Shown piece by piece: positions 9,139-16,885 of a stretch of 64,000 nucleotides of DNA. The stretch covers positions 828,252-892,251 of the forward strand of contig NZ_JQEZ01000002.1 in the NCBI RefSeq assembly GCF_000743705.1. Reading direction: 5' to 3'. A program made the translations under genes and the position numbers. The notes below the pieces were generated by a model, which saw nothing but the letters and a program-made list of their open reading frames with translations, made no database searches and had not been told where the DNA came from. This stretch comes from Ruegeria halocynthiae (GTDB lineage Bacteria > Pseudomonadota > Alphaproteobacteria > Rhodobacterales > Rhodobacteraceae). How positions within the stretch are numbered: position 1 is the stretch's first letter; every line of letters starts with the position of its first letter.

Positions 9139-10466
9139 TCAGCAGCATCCCGATACGGCGCGGGTTCGCCGTAAGGTACGTTGATTCCGCCATAACGGCG
9201 CACCCGCACATTGCACTGCTCGGCGTGGCCAACGAAACCTTCCAGCATACACAGGCGTGAGCCGTATTCGCCAATCAGCGTCGCCGCCTCATCAGTCAGA
9301 ACCTTCTGATAGCTGTGCGTTTTCAGGTACTTACCAACCCACAACCCCCCAGTATATCGGCCTGCCTTCTTCGTTGGCAGCGTATGGTTCGTACCAATTA
9401 CTTTGTCCCCGTTCGAAACATTAGTACGCGGCCCAAGGAACAGCGCGCCGTAGCAAGTCATATTCTCAAGGAACCAATCGTCGCGATCTGTCATCACCTG
9501 AACATGTTCCGAGGCAATACCGTCAGCGACTTGCAGCATCTCATCATACGTGTCGCAGATGATCACTTCGCCATATTCTTCCCAGGACACTTTAGCGGTG
9601 TCGGCGGTCGGCAGGATACCCAACAGACGGTCCACCTCGGTCAGTGTCTCTTCGGCAAGTTTGCGAGAGTTGGTCAGCAACACGCAGGGGCTGTTATAGC
9701 CATGCTCAGCCTGCCCCAAAAGATCGGTTGCGCACAACTCGGCATCCGCTGCGGTCTCATCCGCGATGACCATGGTTTCGGTGGGACCGGCAAACAAATC
9801 AATGCCGACGCGCCCGAATAGCTGGCGTTTGGCCTCCGCGACAAAAGCGTTGCCCGGACCAACCAGCATATGAACCGGGTCGATTGTCTCGGTCCCCAGC
9901 GCCATGGCGCCGATGGCCTGAATGCCGCCCATGACGTAGATCTCATGCGCCCCACCAAGATACATTGCCGCAATCACAGCTGGGTTTGGCTTGCCGTTGA
10001 ATGGGGGCGTACATGCGATGATGCGCGGAACACCCGCCACCGAAGCCGTCGCAACCGACATATGGGCCGATGCCACCATTGGGAACTTGCCACCGGGGAC
10101 GTAACATCCCACCGATTGCACGGGGATGTTCTTATGACCAAGGATAACCCCCGGCAGAGTTTCTACCTCGATGTCCAACATCGAGTCCCGCTGAGCTTGT
10201 GCAAAGTTGCGAACTTGCTCTTGGGCGAATTTGATATCGGCCAGTTCGCGGTCAGACAATTGCGCAATCAGGTCGTCGATTTCCTGTTGGCACAAGCGGA
10301 ACGAAGCGGGCGAATAGTTGTCGAATTTCTCACTCAGCTGACGCACCGCAACATCACCGCGGGTTTCGATGTCTTTCAGAGTTGCTTCGACCACGGCGCG
10401 GGTCTTGGCATCATCTTCTGCCCGGTCTGCATCGGATTTACCGCGTTTAAGATACTCGATTGCCAT
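9135..10466 (-). CDS. Histidinol dehydrogenase-family NAD dehydrogenase (not histidine biosynthesis by context)
   Basis: The 443-residue protein aligns by motif with HisD. Zinc ligands Gln252 and His255 ([10 protein letters not shown]), Asp354 ([14 protein letters not shown]) and His414 (FVGHAEQ) are all present, as is the catalytic pair Glu320-His321. The substrate-contacting segment reads [15 protein letters not shown], unlike the SSLGL type of biosynthetic HisD. The family includes catabolic members such as HpsN, which oxidises dihydroxypropanesulfonate. No his genes are near. I chose the ATG at 10466, 12 bases after the upstream stop with GAGG before it; an ATG at 10502 is possible. A four-electron oxidation of an alcohol to an acid is the likely reaction. 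Confidence 0.8.
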   Translation of the reverse strand: MAIEYLKRGKSDADRAEDDAKTRAVVEATLKDIETRGDVAVRQLSEKFDNYSPASFRLCQQEIDDLIAQLSDRELADIKFAQEQVRNFAQAQRDSMLDIEVETLPGVILGHKNIPVQSVGCYVPGGKFPMVASAHMSVATASVAGVPRIIACTPPFNGKPNPAVIAAMYLGGAHEIYVMGGIQAIGAMALGTETIDPVHMLVGPGNAFVAEAKRQLFGRVGIDLFAGPTETMVIADETAADAELCATDLLGQAEHGYNSPCVLLTNSRKLAEETLTEVDRLLGILPTADTAKVSWEEYGEVIICDTYDEMLQVADGIASEHVQVMTDRDDWFLENMTCYGALFLGPRTNVSNGDKVIGTNHTLPTKKAGRYTGGLWVGKYLKTHSYQKVLTDEAATLIGEYGSRLCMLEGFVGHAEQCNVRVRRYGGINVPYGEPAPYRDAAE

Positions 10467-10477
10467 GTTTCCAATCC

Positions 10478-11008
10478 TCAATTTTCGGGCCGGGGTGGAC
10501 ATTTTTCACCCCGGTCAAATGCTTCCCAGCCTTCGCCGTTGAACAGGTCGACGCCCAGTTGCGCCGCGACATGAGGGAAATCGACATTCACCCAGTTGTC
10601 GACGATCTTGCCGTCAACGACTTTCCAGAAATCCATGTAGCGGATCTCGACCCGCTTGCCGGTGGGGGCGATGCCCAGAAACTCACCCGTATGGGTCGCT
10701 TCCTGGCGGCCAAAGGCTGCTGCCCATTCGCCCATGTATAGGCGGGCCTCATCAATGCAGGTCTTGTCCGAAAACGCTGCTTGGAACGGACGCTGCCAGT
10801 TTTCCTGAAACTCTTTCAGGCCGGTTTTAGTGCCGCAGCCTTGATTGCCCATCCAGCGGAAGCCTTGGGTGAAGAATTCTCCGATATCATCAATGCGGTG
10901 GTCGTTCAGACCATCCACCATGGTTTCGATCACGCGGCGCGTATCTTCGGTTTTGCTCATGTCCGTGCCGCGAGTTAGAACCGCTTGTTCGGGGCGAGAA
11001 CCTTTCAT
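10478..11008 (-). CDS. SnoaL-like (NTF2-fold) protein, single domain
   Basis: At 176 residues this is a single NTF2-like domain: [30 protein letters not shown], then [22 protein letters not shown] and the closing block [21 protein letters not shown]. The start at 11008 is supported by AAAGGA 7 bases upstream; an internal ATG at 10960 has weaker support. It is the first enzyme-type gene after the transporter genes and directly precedes the HisD-like dehydrogenase. The single-domain form suggests the two-domain paralogues arose by fusion of such units. Function unknown. Confidence 0.75.
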   Translation of the reverse strand: MKGSRPEQAVLTRGTDMSKTEDTRRVIETMVDGLNDHRIDDIGEFFTQGFRWMGNQGCGTKTGLKEFQENWQRPFQAAFSDKTCIDEARLYMGEWAAAFGRQEATHTGEFLGIAPTGKRVEIRYMDFWKVVDGKIVDNWVNVDFPHVAAQLGVDLFNGEGWEAFDRGEKCPPRPEN

Positions 11009-11135
11009 ACCTATATCCTTTCAGGTTGCCAGAGGGAGAGTTTGGGGGTCGCAGCCCCAATACTCAGAAAGTCCCTCGGCAACCTGTTCAGTGCCGGGTG
11101 GCGCGACATGGCGTTATGTCGGGCATGGTTGCTCA

Positions 11136-12290
11136 TTAGCCCTTGACCGCTCCGGCTGTCAGGCCACTCACGATCTGGCGCTGGAAGATAAGAACAAGGA
11201 AAATCAAGGGCGCAGTGATCGACACAGCGGCAGCCACGGCAACCACTTGATCGGTTGTGGTGGTCTCGCGGTTGAACATGCCGACGATGGCGGGAACCAT
11301 TGTCTGGTTCTGTGCGTCCAGCAACAGCGCAGTGACCAAAAAGTCATTATAGGCCAGAAGGAAGCTGAACAGCCCTGTGGTAATCACTCCCGGCCACATC
11401 ACCGGCATGATGACACGGCGAAAGGCCTGGAAGTGGCTGCACCCATCCACGCGGGCGGCCTCGTCCAGCTCAGCCGGTATGTTCTGAAAGAACGAACGCA
11501 GCATCCAGATGGTGAAGGGCTGATTAATGGCGACGAGCACAGCGATCACCGCGAAGGGTTTGCCGTATAGGGTCGGCGCATTCTCTCCCAAGATCGGGGC
11601 CAACCATTCAGCCGAATTGACGAAAACCGGCAGATAGCCTGCCACCAGCACCGAATGTGGCAATGCGCGGAAGACCAGCGCGACAATCAGTATCCAGAAC
11701 GCCAGGGTCGAACCCGAGCGTGCCAGACCATAGCCTGCGAGCGTGCCTACGGTCAGTGACACCGTCACCACACCGGTTGTCACGATCAGCGAATTCTTGA
11801 AGTTGTTCGAAAAACCCCGGTCGATCCAGACGGTCTTGTAGTGTTCTGTCGTCAGGCCCAGCACATCCCGACCCAAAGGGCCGAACCACGGGTTCAGCAC
11901 GTTCAATATGGCAGGCAGGATTACAAAGAACGCTAAGAGAAAGCCAACCAGGACGACCAGCGCGCCAATGACCCACACAAACCACTCCTGCCCGGGCCCC
12001 GAGTATGATTTGACCATCGACGGCAGGGTTTTGGTGGCGACCACAATCGTGGCCCAGATCACCGCGATTCCCAGAACGATGTCCAGCAATGAAAGACCCT
12101 TACCGCCGCCCAACGTGGCCGGGCCGAAGATGACGTTCAACGCATTGCTGTCGAAGGCATCGACCGGTGATTTGAAGCTCATCACCACGATCCAGAAGAT
12201 CGGGAAAGCCGCGATCAGGCACCAAAGCGCCAGAAAGATGTTCGAGGTCAGCCGCAAGCTGAAAGGCTGGCGTAGCGCGCGCGAGGACAT
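11136..12290 (-). CDS. CUT1-type sugar ABC transporter permease (MalG-like) with enlarged N-terminal region
   Basis: The C-terminal two thirds are standard MalG: an EAA loop (ELDEAARVDGCSHFQAFRRVIMPVMWPG) and several membrane helices. Between the first helix (LALWCLIAAFPIFWIVVMSF) and the conserved FSNNFKNSL block there are about 110 residues with two extra hydrophobic segments (LLDIVLGIAVIWATIVVA and WVIGALVVLVGFLLAFFVIL). This makes the protein 384 residues instead of about 280. The start at 12290 follows an excellent AAGGAGGT and sits 1 base after the stop of the partner permease gene. It imports the cluster substrate together with the three other transporter proteins. Confidence 0.85.
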   Translation of the reverse strand: MSSRALRQPFSLRLTSNIFLALWCLIAAFPIFWIVVMSFKSPVDAFDSNALNVIFGPATLGGGKGLSLLDIVLGIAVIWATIVVATKTLPSMVKSYSGPGQEWFVWVIGALVVLVGFLLAFFVILPAILNVLNPWFGPLGRDVLGLTTEHYKTVWIDRGFSNNFKNSLIVTTGVVTVSLTVGTLAGYGLARSGSTLAFWILIVALVFRALPHSVLVAGYLPVFVNSAEWLAPILGENAPTLYGKPFAVIAVLVAINQPFTIWMLRSFFQNIPAELDEAARVDGCSHFQAFRRVIMPVMWPGVITTGLFSFLLAYNDFLVTALLLDAQNQTMVPAIVGMFNRETTTTDQVVAVAAAVSITAPLIFLVLIFQRQIVSGLTAGAVKG

Positions 12291-12291
12291 A

Positions 12292-13314
12292 TCAGTGACC
12301 TCCTTTGTGATCGCGCCAGGTGCGGCGCAGCGGCAGGATAAGCAGGATAACGACACCGATCATGGTCAACATCGAGTTCGCCGAGGCACGGCTGATTGAC
12401 CGGTTACCCGCCTGATCAGGCGTCAGGTAGTCGAAGGTCAGCCATTGCAGCGAGATGACGTAACCCTGGCTCGAGAAACCAACGATCTCTTCGAAGACAC
12501 GGTAGCTGTCCATCAGGTGGATCATCGCAACAAAGATGATCAAGGGCATCAGGTGCGGGATGACGATGTATTTCAGTCGCTGCCAGCGGGTAGCCCCGTC
12601 AATCACCGCACTTTCCAAACTGTCCTGATTGACCGTTTGCAGACCGGCATAGAAAATGATCGCTGCAAAGGGGGCGACGTGCCAGACGCGGTAGAGCATC
12701 ATCAGAAGCTCGATGGTCCAAGCTTGAGCAAACAGAGCGATGTCGCGGTTCAGCCACCATTCCATCATTGCGGTCAGGATACCGTCGCCCCGGAACAGCC
12801 AATTGATCGACAGCACACCAATTACCGGCGTGATGATGAATGGCAGCAATGAGACAAATATCACCGGTCCACGGATCGTTTTGGCCGCGTTGTTGATCAG
12901 AATTGCGATCCCAAGCCCGCACCCGACAACCAGCGGCAGAGTGATCAGTGTGAAGGTCAAAGTGAACCGCAGGGCTTTCCAGAAGTTAATCGTCGAAAGT
13001 ACATGCCAACTGCCGTCGCTTATGGCGCGCCAGGCCCGTTCGGGCTCCAGAACGTTACGGTAGCTTTGCAACCCGACATATTGGGTTTGCGTAATGATCT
13101 CGCCATGATCATCCAGCATAGGTTGCGACACTTGTTCGGTCACACAGGTCTGCGTCAGGAAACCGGGCGTGCAAGTTTCCTTTTCAACCGTCTCATAGAT
13201 TGGCTGGGTGACATAGAAACTCTGCTTAAACACGCTGACCAAAGGGAACGCGATGAAGAGAAGCATCATAAAGACAGAGGGGCCGACAAAGGCGGCAAAT
13301 GTCCGGAAATTCAT
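12292..13314 (-). CDS. CUT1-type sugar ABC transporter permease (MalF-like)
   Basis: The 340-residue inner-membrane permease has an N-terminal helix (FVGPSVFMMLLFIAFPLV), a periplasmic loop of about 85 residues with two Cys (CTPGFLTQTC), and then the core helices. The EAA-type cytoplasmic loop is ESAVIDGATRWQRLKYIVIPHL. The loop Cys pair could form a disulfide, which is unusual for this family. It is paired with the downstream MalG-like permease with a 1-base gap and lies behind a hairpin that separates it from the solute-binding protein gene. Confidence 0.88.
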   Translation of the reverse strand: MNFRTFAAFVGPSVFMMLLFIAFPLVSVFKQSFYVTQPIYETVEKETCTPGFLTQTCVTEQVSQPMLDDHGEIITQTQYVGLQSYRNVLEPERAWRAISDGSWHVLSTINFWKALRFTLTFTLITLPLVVGCGLGIAILINNAAKTIRGPVIFVSLLPFIITPVIGVLSINWLFRGDGILTAMMEWWLNRDIALFAQAWTIELLMMLYRVWHVAPFAAIIFYAGLQTVNQDSLESAVIDGATRWQRLKYIVIPHLMPLIIFVAMIHLMDSYRVFEEIVGFSSQGYVISLQWLTFDYLTPDQAGNRSISRASANSMLTMIGVVILLILPLRRTWRDHKGGH

Positions 13315-13350
13315 GGCTCTGCCTTTCTCATGTTTCTCAAGGGAAAAGGC

Positions 13351-13372
13351 CGGGAGGGCCCAAGCCCTCCCG
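13351..13372 (-). terminator. Intercistronic hairpin between solute-binding protein and permease genes
   Basis: A perfect 9-bp GC-rich stem (CGGGAGGGC at 13351-13359 and its complement at 13364-13372) has a 4-base loop and no T tract. Such hairpins behind binding-protein genes usually stabilise the upstream mRNA, so that more binding protein than permease is made. It is more likely a partial terminator or stability element than a full stop. Confidence 0.6.
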
Positions 13373-13381
13373 TAGGAAGGA

Positions 13382-14593
13382 TCAGTTGCTGATCAGACCA
13401 GCTTCTTTAGCGGCGGTGATGTAATCGGCCTCAATATCGGCCAGTGTAGTCTGCGCATCCTTGGCGCCGGTCAGGTAATCGGCCAGACCGTTACCCAGAG
13501 AGGTGTGCATGATGCCCATCGGGCTCGAGGCGGGATACGCCTTGGCACCGCCTTCTGCGGAAGCTGCAGCTCCAGCCGCCAAGGCACCTGCCGAATAGGC
13601 TGGGCTTAGCCAGACGGCGACATCGTTGTTCGCGCTGACCGTATCGCTGTCCATCCCCTCAAGGGCCACACGAAAGGCAGCATCGGCCTCTTCGTCGCTA
13701 ATATTCGACGCCAGCACGATGCCGTCCCACCAGATAGTGGTCGCCGGTAATGCCGAACCCATCGGTGCAGCGGCCATGGTCACTTTGCCGACAACCTGGC
13801 TTTCAGTTTCGTCATTCATTGCCGCTGCACGACTGGCCCACAGGTTCGCCATGGCAATCTTGCCCTGCTGGAACTGCTGCTGAACATAGGTCGAGTCAGA
13901 TACCAGATATTCTGGATCCATGAACTCGGTCATTGCTTTCAGGGTTTCCAGCGCCGCAACGCCCTGCTCATTGTTAATCGCGGGCATGTTGCCGTCGCCA
14001 AAGAACGCCCCACCCTCGCCGAGGTACATGTTGACGAATTCCTGACCGAGGTTCCATCCCGTCTTGAAAGTGCCGCCGATCGGATAATCCATGACACCGG
14101 CTTCTTTGATCTTGGCAGCGGCTGCCAGAACGTCGGCGTAGGATTTTGGTTCTTCGATACCCAGTTCAGCCAGAACATCATCGCGATACATTAGGTGCTG
14201 AGCATTGACCATCATCGCAATGGCCATGGTCTTGCCATCCACCTTGATCAACTGGTTAGGCAGCAAATCTTGGCCGTACTTCTCGACCAGATCGTCCAGC
14301 GGGCGGATCGTACCCGCGTTTAGCAATGGCACCAGTGTCGCATTGGACACGCCACCAATTTGATACAGCGCGGGATCAGCGGCAAAAGCTTCCGGCTGTT
14401 TTTCGCGGAATTCTTGGTCCAGCGAGGCGCTGAAGTTCCCACATTCAGCCATCGCATCGGTGACCGCTTTCCATGCTTCAAAACCGGCTGATAGCGATTT
14501 CAGCGGCACGTCATTTTCAAACGAACAGGCAGCCCATGCGCCACTTGCAGCGATGGACATGGCACCTGCCATGAGGATCGTCTTGAGTTTCAT
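13382..14593 (-). CDS. Extracellular solute-binding protein (CUT1 sugar type)
   Basis: A 403-residue periplasmic protein with a clear Sec signal peptide (MKLKTILMAGAMSIAASGAWA, cut near residue 22). The following Cys is not in a lipobox context, so the protein is probably free in the periplasm. The mature part has the family-1 layout: ALYQIGGVSNATLVPLLNAG, then AMMVNAQHLMYRDDVLAELGIEEPKSY, which is the typical 'the model opens the ligand cleft' stretch of sugar binders. It delivers the ligand to the two permeases. It is the second gene of the operon and probably its most abundant product. Confidence 0.88.
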   Translation of the reverse strand: MKLKTILMAGAMSIAASGAWAACSFENDVPLKSLSAGFEAWKAVTDAMAECGNFSASLDQEFREKQPEAFAADPALYQIGGVSNATLVPLLNAGTIRPLDDLVEKYGQDLLPNQLIKVDGKTMAIAMMVNAQHLMYRDDVLAELGIEEPKSYADVLAAAAKIKEAGVMDYPIGGTFKTGWNLGQEFVNMYLGEGGAFFGDGNMPAINNEQGVAALETLKAMTEFMDPEYLVSDSTYVQQQFQQGKIAMANLWASRAAAMNDETESQVVGKVTMAAAPMGSALPATTIWWDGIVLASNISDEEADAAFRVALEGMDSDTVSANNDVAVWLSPAYSAGALAAGAAASAEGGAKAYPASSPMGIMHTSLGNGLADYLTGAKDAQTTLADIEADYITAAKEAGLISN

Positions 14594-14641
14594 GCGTTTC
14601 TCCCTGTCAGGATCGGTCCGTCGTCGACGTCCGGACCGGTG

Positions 14642-15715
14642 TTAAGCCCGTTTGGGCTGTTTGTGGGGGTGTTCCCCGATCCGCGCACCGCTTTCCGCTT
14701 CGAAAAGGTGACAGATTTCTTTGGGCACTGTGAATGAGACCGGTTCTCCAATCTCGGCGCGGAAGGCTTTGTCGGCTTTAACCGAAACCAGCGCTCCACC
14801 GACCCGGACCGAGATCATGGTCGCGTCGCCCAACAGTTCCAGCGTGTAGATCGGTGCGGTAATCTGGCCATTTCCTTCGGCAAGACTGGCATCCTCGGCC
14901 CTAAAGCCCAGCGTCATCGGGCCGTCCGGTGCATCGACCGAAATTTCGACGTGCTCGGCGCGGAAAACGCCGCCCGATACCTCGCCGTCCATCAAGTTCA
15001 TTGCGGGCGAGCCGATAAAGCTGGCCACAAAAGTATTCGCAGGCCGGTCATATATTTCGGTCGGACTTCCGACTTGCTGAACCACGCCCTGTTTCATCAC
15101 CACAACACGGTCGGCCAGCGTCATGGCTTCGATCTGGTCATGGGTCACGTAAATGGTGGTGACAGCCAATTCATGGCTAAGGTTCTTGATTTGTGCCCGG
15201 GTCGAAACCCTTAGCTTGGCATCCAGATTTGACAGCGGCTCGTCCATCAGGAACACATTCGGCTCGCGTACAATGGCGCGGGCCAGCGCCACGCGTTGCC
15301 GCTGACCACCCGACAACTCGGCAGGCTTCCGGTGCAGGAAATCGTCCAGTTCGACCATCGCGCTGGCGCTGCGCACCTTATCGTCATGGGTCGTCGGGTC
15401 GATACCGCGCACTTTCAGCGGAAATCGGATGTTTTCATAGACGTTCATATTGGGATAGAGCGCGTAGCTCTGGAACACCATCGCAACGTCGCGGTCCTTG
15501 GGCTCAAGATCGTTGACCACCTTGCCGTCAACCAGGATTTCACCCTCGGTCACGTCCTCGAGACCGGCAATCATGCGCATCGTGGTGGTCTTGCCGCAGC
15601 CCGACGGGCCGAGCAGCACCAGAAACTCGCGATCCGCGATCGTCAGGTCGAAATTGTGGACCCCAACGAATGAGCCCCATCGCTTGCCGACGTTCCGCAA
15701 TTGAATTTCCGCCAT
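14642..15715 (-). CDS. CUT1-type ABC transporter ATP-binding protein (MalK/UgpC-like)
   Basis: The 357-residue ATPase has Walker A GPSGCGKTTT, the signature LSGGQRQRVALARAI, Walker B FLMDEPLSNLDAK and the switch histidine in YVTHDQIEAM. It also has the C-terminal OB-like regulatory domain typical of MalK and UgpC. It energises import by the adjacent permeases. I placed the start at 15715 because a start at 15748 would translate a run of ten G. That G run occupies the place of the Shine-Dalgarno sequence. This is the first gene of the catabolic train. Confidence 0.9.
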   Translation of the reverse strand: MAEIQLRNVGKRWGSFVGVHNFDLTIADREFLVLLGPSGCGKTTTMRMIAGLEDVTEGEILVDGKVVNDLEPKDRDVAMVFQSYALYPNMNVYENIRFPLKVRGIDPTTHDDKVRSASAMVELDDFLHRKPAELSGGQRQRVALARAIVREPNVFLMDEPLSNLDAKLRVSTRAQIKNLSHELAVTTIYVTHDQIEAMTLADRVVVMKQGVVQQVGSPTEIYDRPANTFVASFIGSPAMNLMDGEVSGGVFRAEHVEISVDAPDGPMTLGFRAEDASLAEGNGQITAPIYTLELLGDATMISVRVGGALVSVKADKAFRAEIGEPVSFTVPKEICHLFEAESGARIGEHPHKQPKRA

Positions 15716-15741
15716 GGTGCCCCCCCCCCGCAAGGAATCAT

Positions 15742-15759
15742 CTTGCATACGCTTGCAAA
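15742..15759. promoter_or_regulatory. Second LacI-type operator (imperfect)
   Basis: CTTGCATACGCTTGCAAA is an imperfect palindrome with a central CG; 6 of 8 positions per half-site match the perfect site at 15796-15813. The two centres are 54 bases apart, about five helical turns, which would suit DNA looping by a tetrameric LacI-type repressor. It lies between the promoter region and the start of the ATPase gene. Confidence 0.65.
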
Positions 15760-15795
15760 ACTGTAATTCGCATATATCAAATCAGGCAAGACTTT

Positions 15796-15813
15796 TTTGC
15801 ATACGTATGCAAA
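15796..15813. promoter_or_regulatory. LacI-type operator (perfect 18-bp palindrome)
   Basis: TTTGCATACGTATGCAAA is a perfect palindrome with the CG centre usual for LacI-family sites. It lies in the divergent promoter region between the transporter operon and the SnoaL-like/amidohydrolase pair and could control both. The LacI gene at 6279-7322 lies in the operon it would regulate and is the only DNA-binding regulator recognised in this cluster. Confidence 0.75.
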
Positions 15814-15871
15814 CCTACAAAAAATACCCGACTCACACCGGCCTCGCGCCTCTCGTAAAACCCTGATTACA

Positions 15872-16885
15872 ATGGCAAACACCGTGAACTTTCAGACAGA
15901 AAAAAAACTGATCTCCGCGTTCCACACCGCCCTGGATTCCGCGACAGAACAAGAATCCCCTAAGGTCATGAGCCAATTCTGTGCTCCGGACCTGCAGTGG
16001 CGCGGCTTTCATCCATTCAACGAAATCAGCGGTGCTGAACAGGTTGCGCGGCAATTCTGGCAACCTCTAAAGCGCAGCCTTACCCATATACAGAACCGTG
16101 TGGATATCTTGTTTGCAGGACAAAACTCGTTGAGTGACGAGGCTGACGTTTGGGTCGTGTCCATGGGGCATTTGATGGGCCTGTTCGACCGACCTTGGTT
16201 GGGTATTCGACCAACCAGTAAGTTGGCATTCCTGCGGTATTGCGCGTTCCACAGAGTCGCCGGTGACAGGATTGTCGAAACGGCAATGTACTTCGACATA
16301 CCACACCTGATGGTTCAAGCCCGACAGAACCCGTTTCCTCCCCAAACAGCGGCGCATTTGGTGCAACCTGGACCGAAGCCTCATGACGGCCTGTTGTTTA
16401 ACCAACAATCCGTTGAAGAAGGCGAGAAGACGCTGGCGGTCATCAATGCGATGATCTCGGATCTCGGCCAATGGGACAGCGGAGTGTCGCTTGAGGATGA
16501 ACTGGCCCGAACCTGGCACCAAGACATGATCTGGTGGGGACCCGAGGGGATTGGCGCGACCTACACGATAGAGCGATATGCCAAGCAGCACTCTGGACCG
16601 CTCCGCGCGTCTTTCAAAGACCGGTCAAAGACCAAACATGTTTGCCGCCTGGCCGAAGGGCACTATGGCGGCTTCTTTGGCTGGCCCAACTTCATGGCTA
16701 CTCCGTCGGGAGGGTTCATGGGTATGCCTGCCACTGAGAAACCCGGCGAATTCAGGGTGATCGACATCTATCGCCGCGCTGGTGACAAACTGGCCGAAAA
16801 CTGGATCTTCATCGACCTGCTCCACTTCTGGAAAGGGCAAGGAGTTGATATTCTGGCACGCACCACGGGGATCGAAGCACCATGA
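15872..16885 (+). CDS. SnoaL-like (NTF2-fold) protein, two-domain
   Basis: The 337 residues again form two NTF2-like halves: the first spans FHTALDSATEQESPKVMSQF to the segment FLRYCAFHRVAGDRIVETAM, and the second ends in FRVIDIYRR...LAENWIFIDLLHFWKGQGVDIL, the closing block shared with the cluster paralogues. I chose ATG 15872, since upstream frames begin inside the operator. No clear Shine-Dalgarno precedes it. It is transcribed away from the transporter operon and its stop overlaps the amidohydrolase start (ATGA), so the two proteins are made together. Confidence 0.75.
   Translation: MANTVNFQTEKKLISAFHTALDSATEQESPKVMSQFCAPDLQWRGFHPFNEISGAEQVARQFWQPLKRSLTHIQNRVDILFAGQNSLSDEADVWVVSMGHLMGLFDRPWLGIRPTSKLAFLRYCAFHRVAGDRIVETAMYFDIPHLMVQARQNPFPPQTAAHLVQPGPKPHDGLLFNQQSVEEGEKTLAVINAMISDLGQWDSGVSLEDELARTWHQDMIWWGPEGIGATYTIERYAKQHSGPLRASFKDRSKTKHVCRLAEGHYGGFFGWPNFMATPSGGFMGMPATEKPGEFRVIDIYRRAGDKLAENWIFIDLLHFWKGQGVDILARTTGIEAP

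Noticed and set aside
7771..9174. A 467-codon open frame on the plus strand
   Set aside because: It is antisense to the SDR and SnoaL-like genes, has no ribosome site and its residues (many Arg, Pro, His) are typical of a GC-rich shadow frame.
9135..10466. Calling the dehydrogenase histidine-biosynthetic HisD
   Set aside because: The substrate segment differs, no his genes are near, and the gene sits in a transporter-linked catabolic operon.
15716..15748. Longer start for the ABC ATPase
   Set aside because: It would translate the ten-G run as Gly codons and add residues not found in MalK-type N termini.
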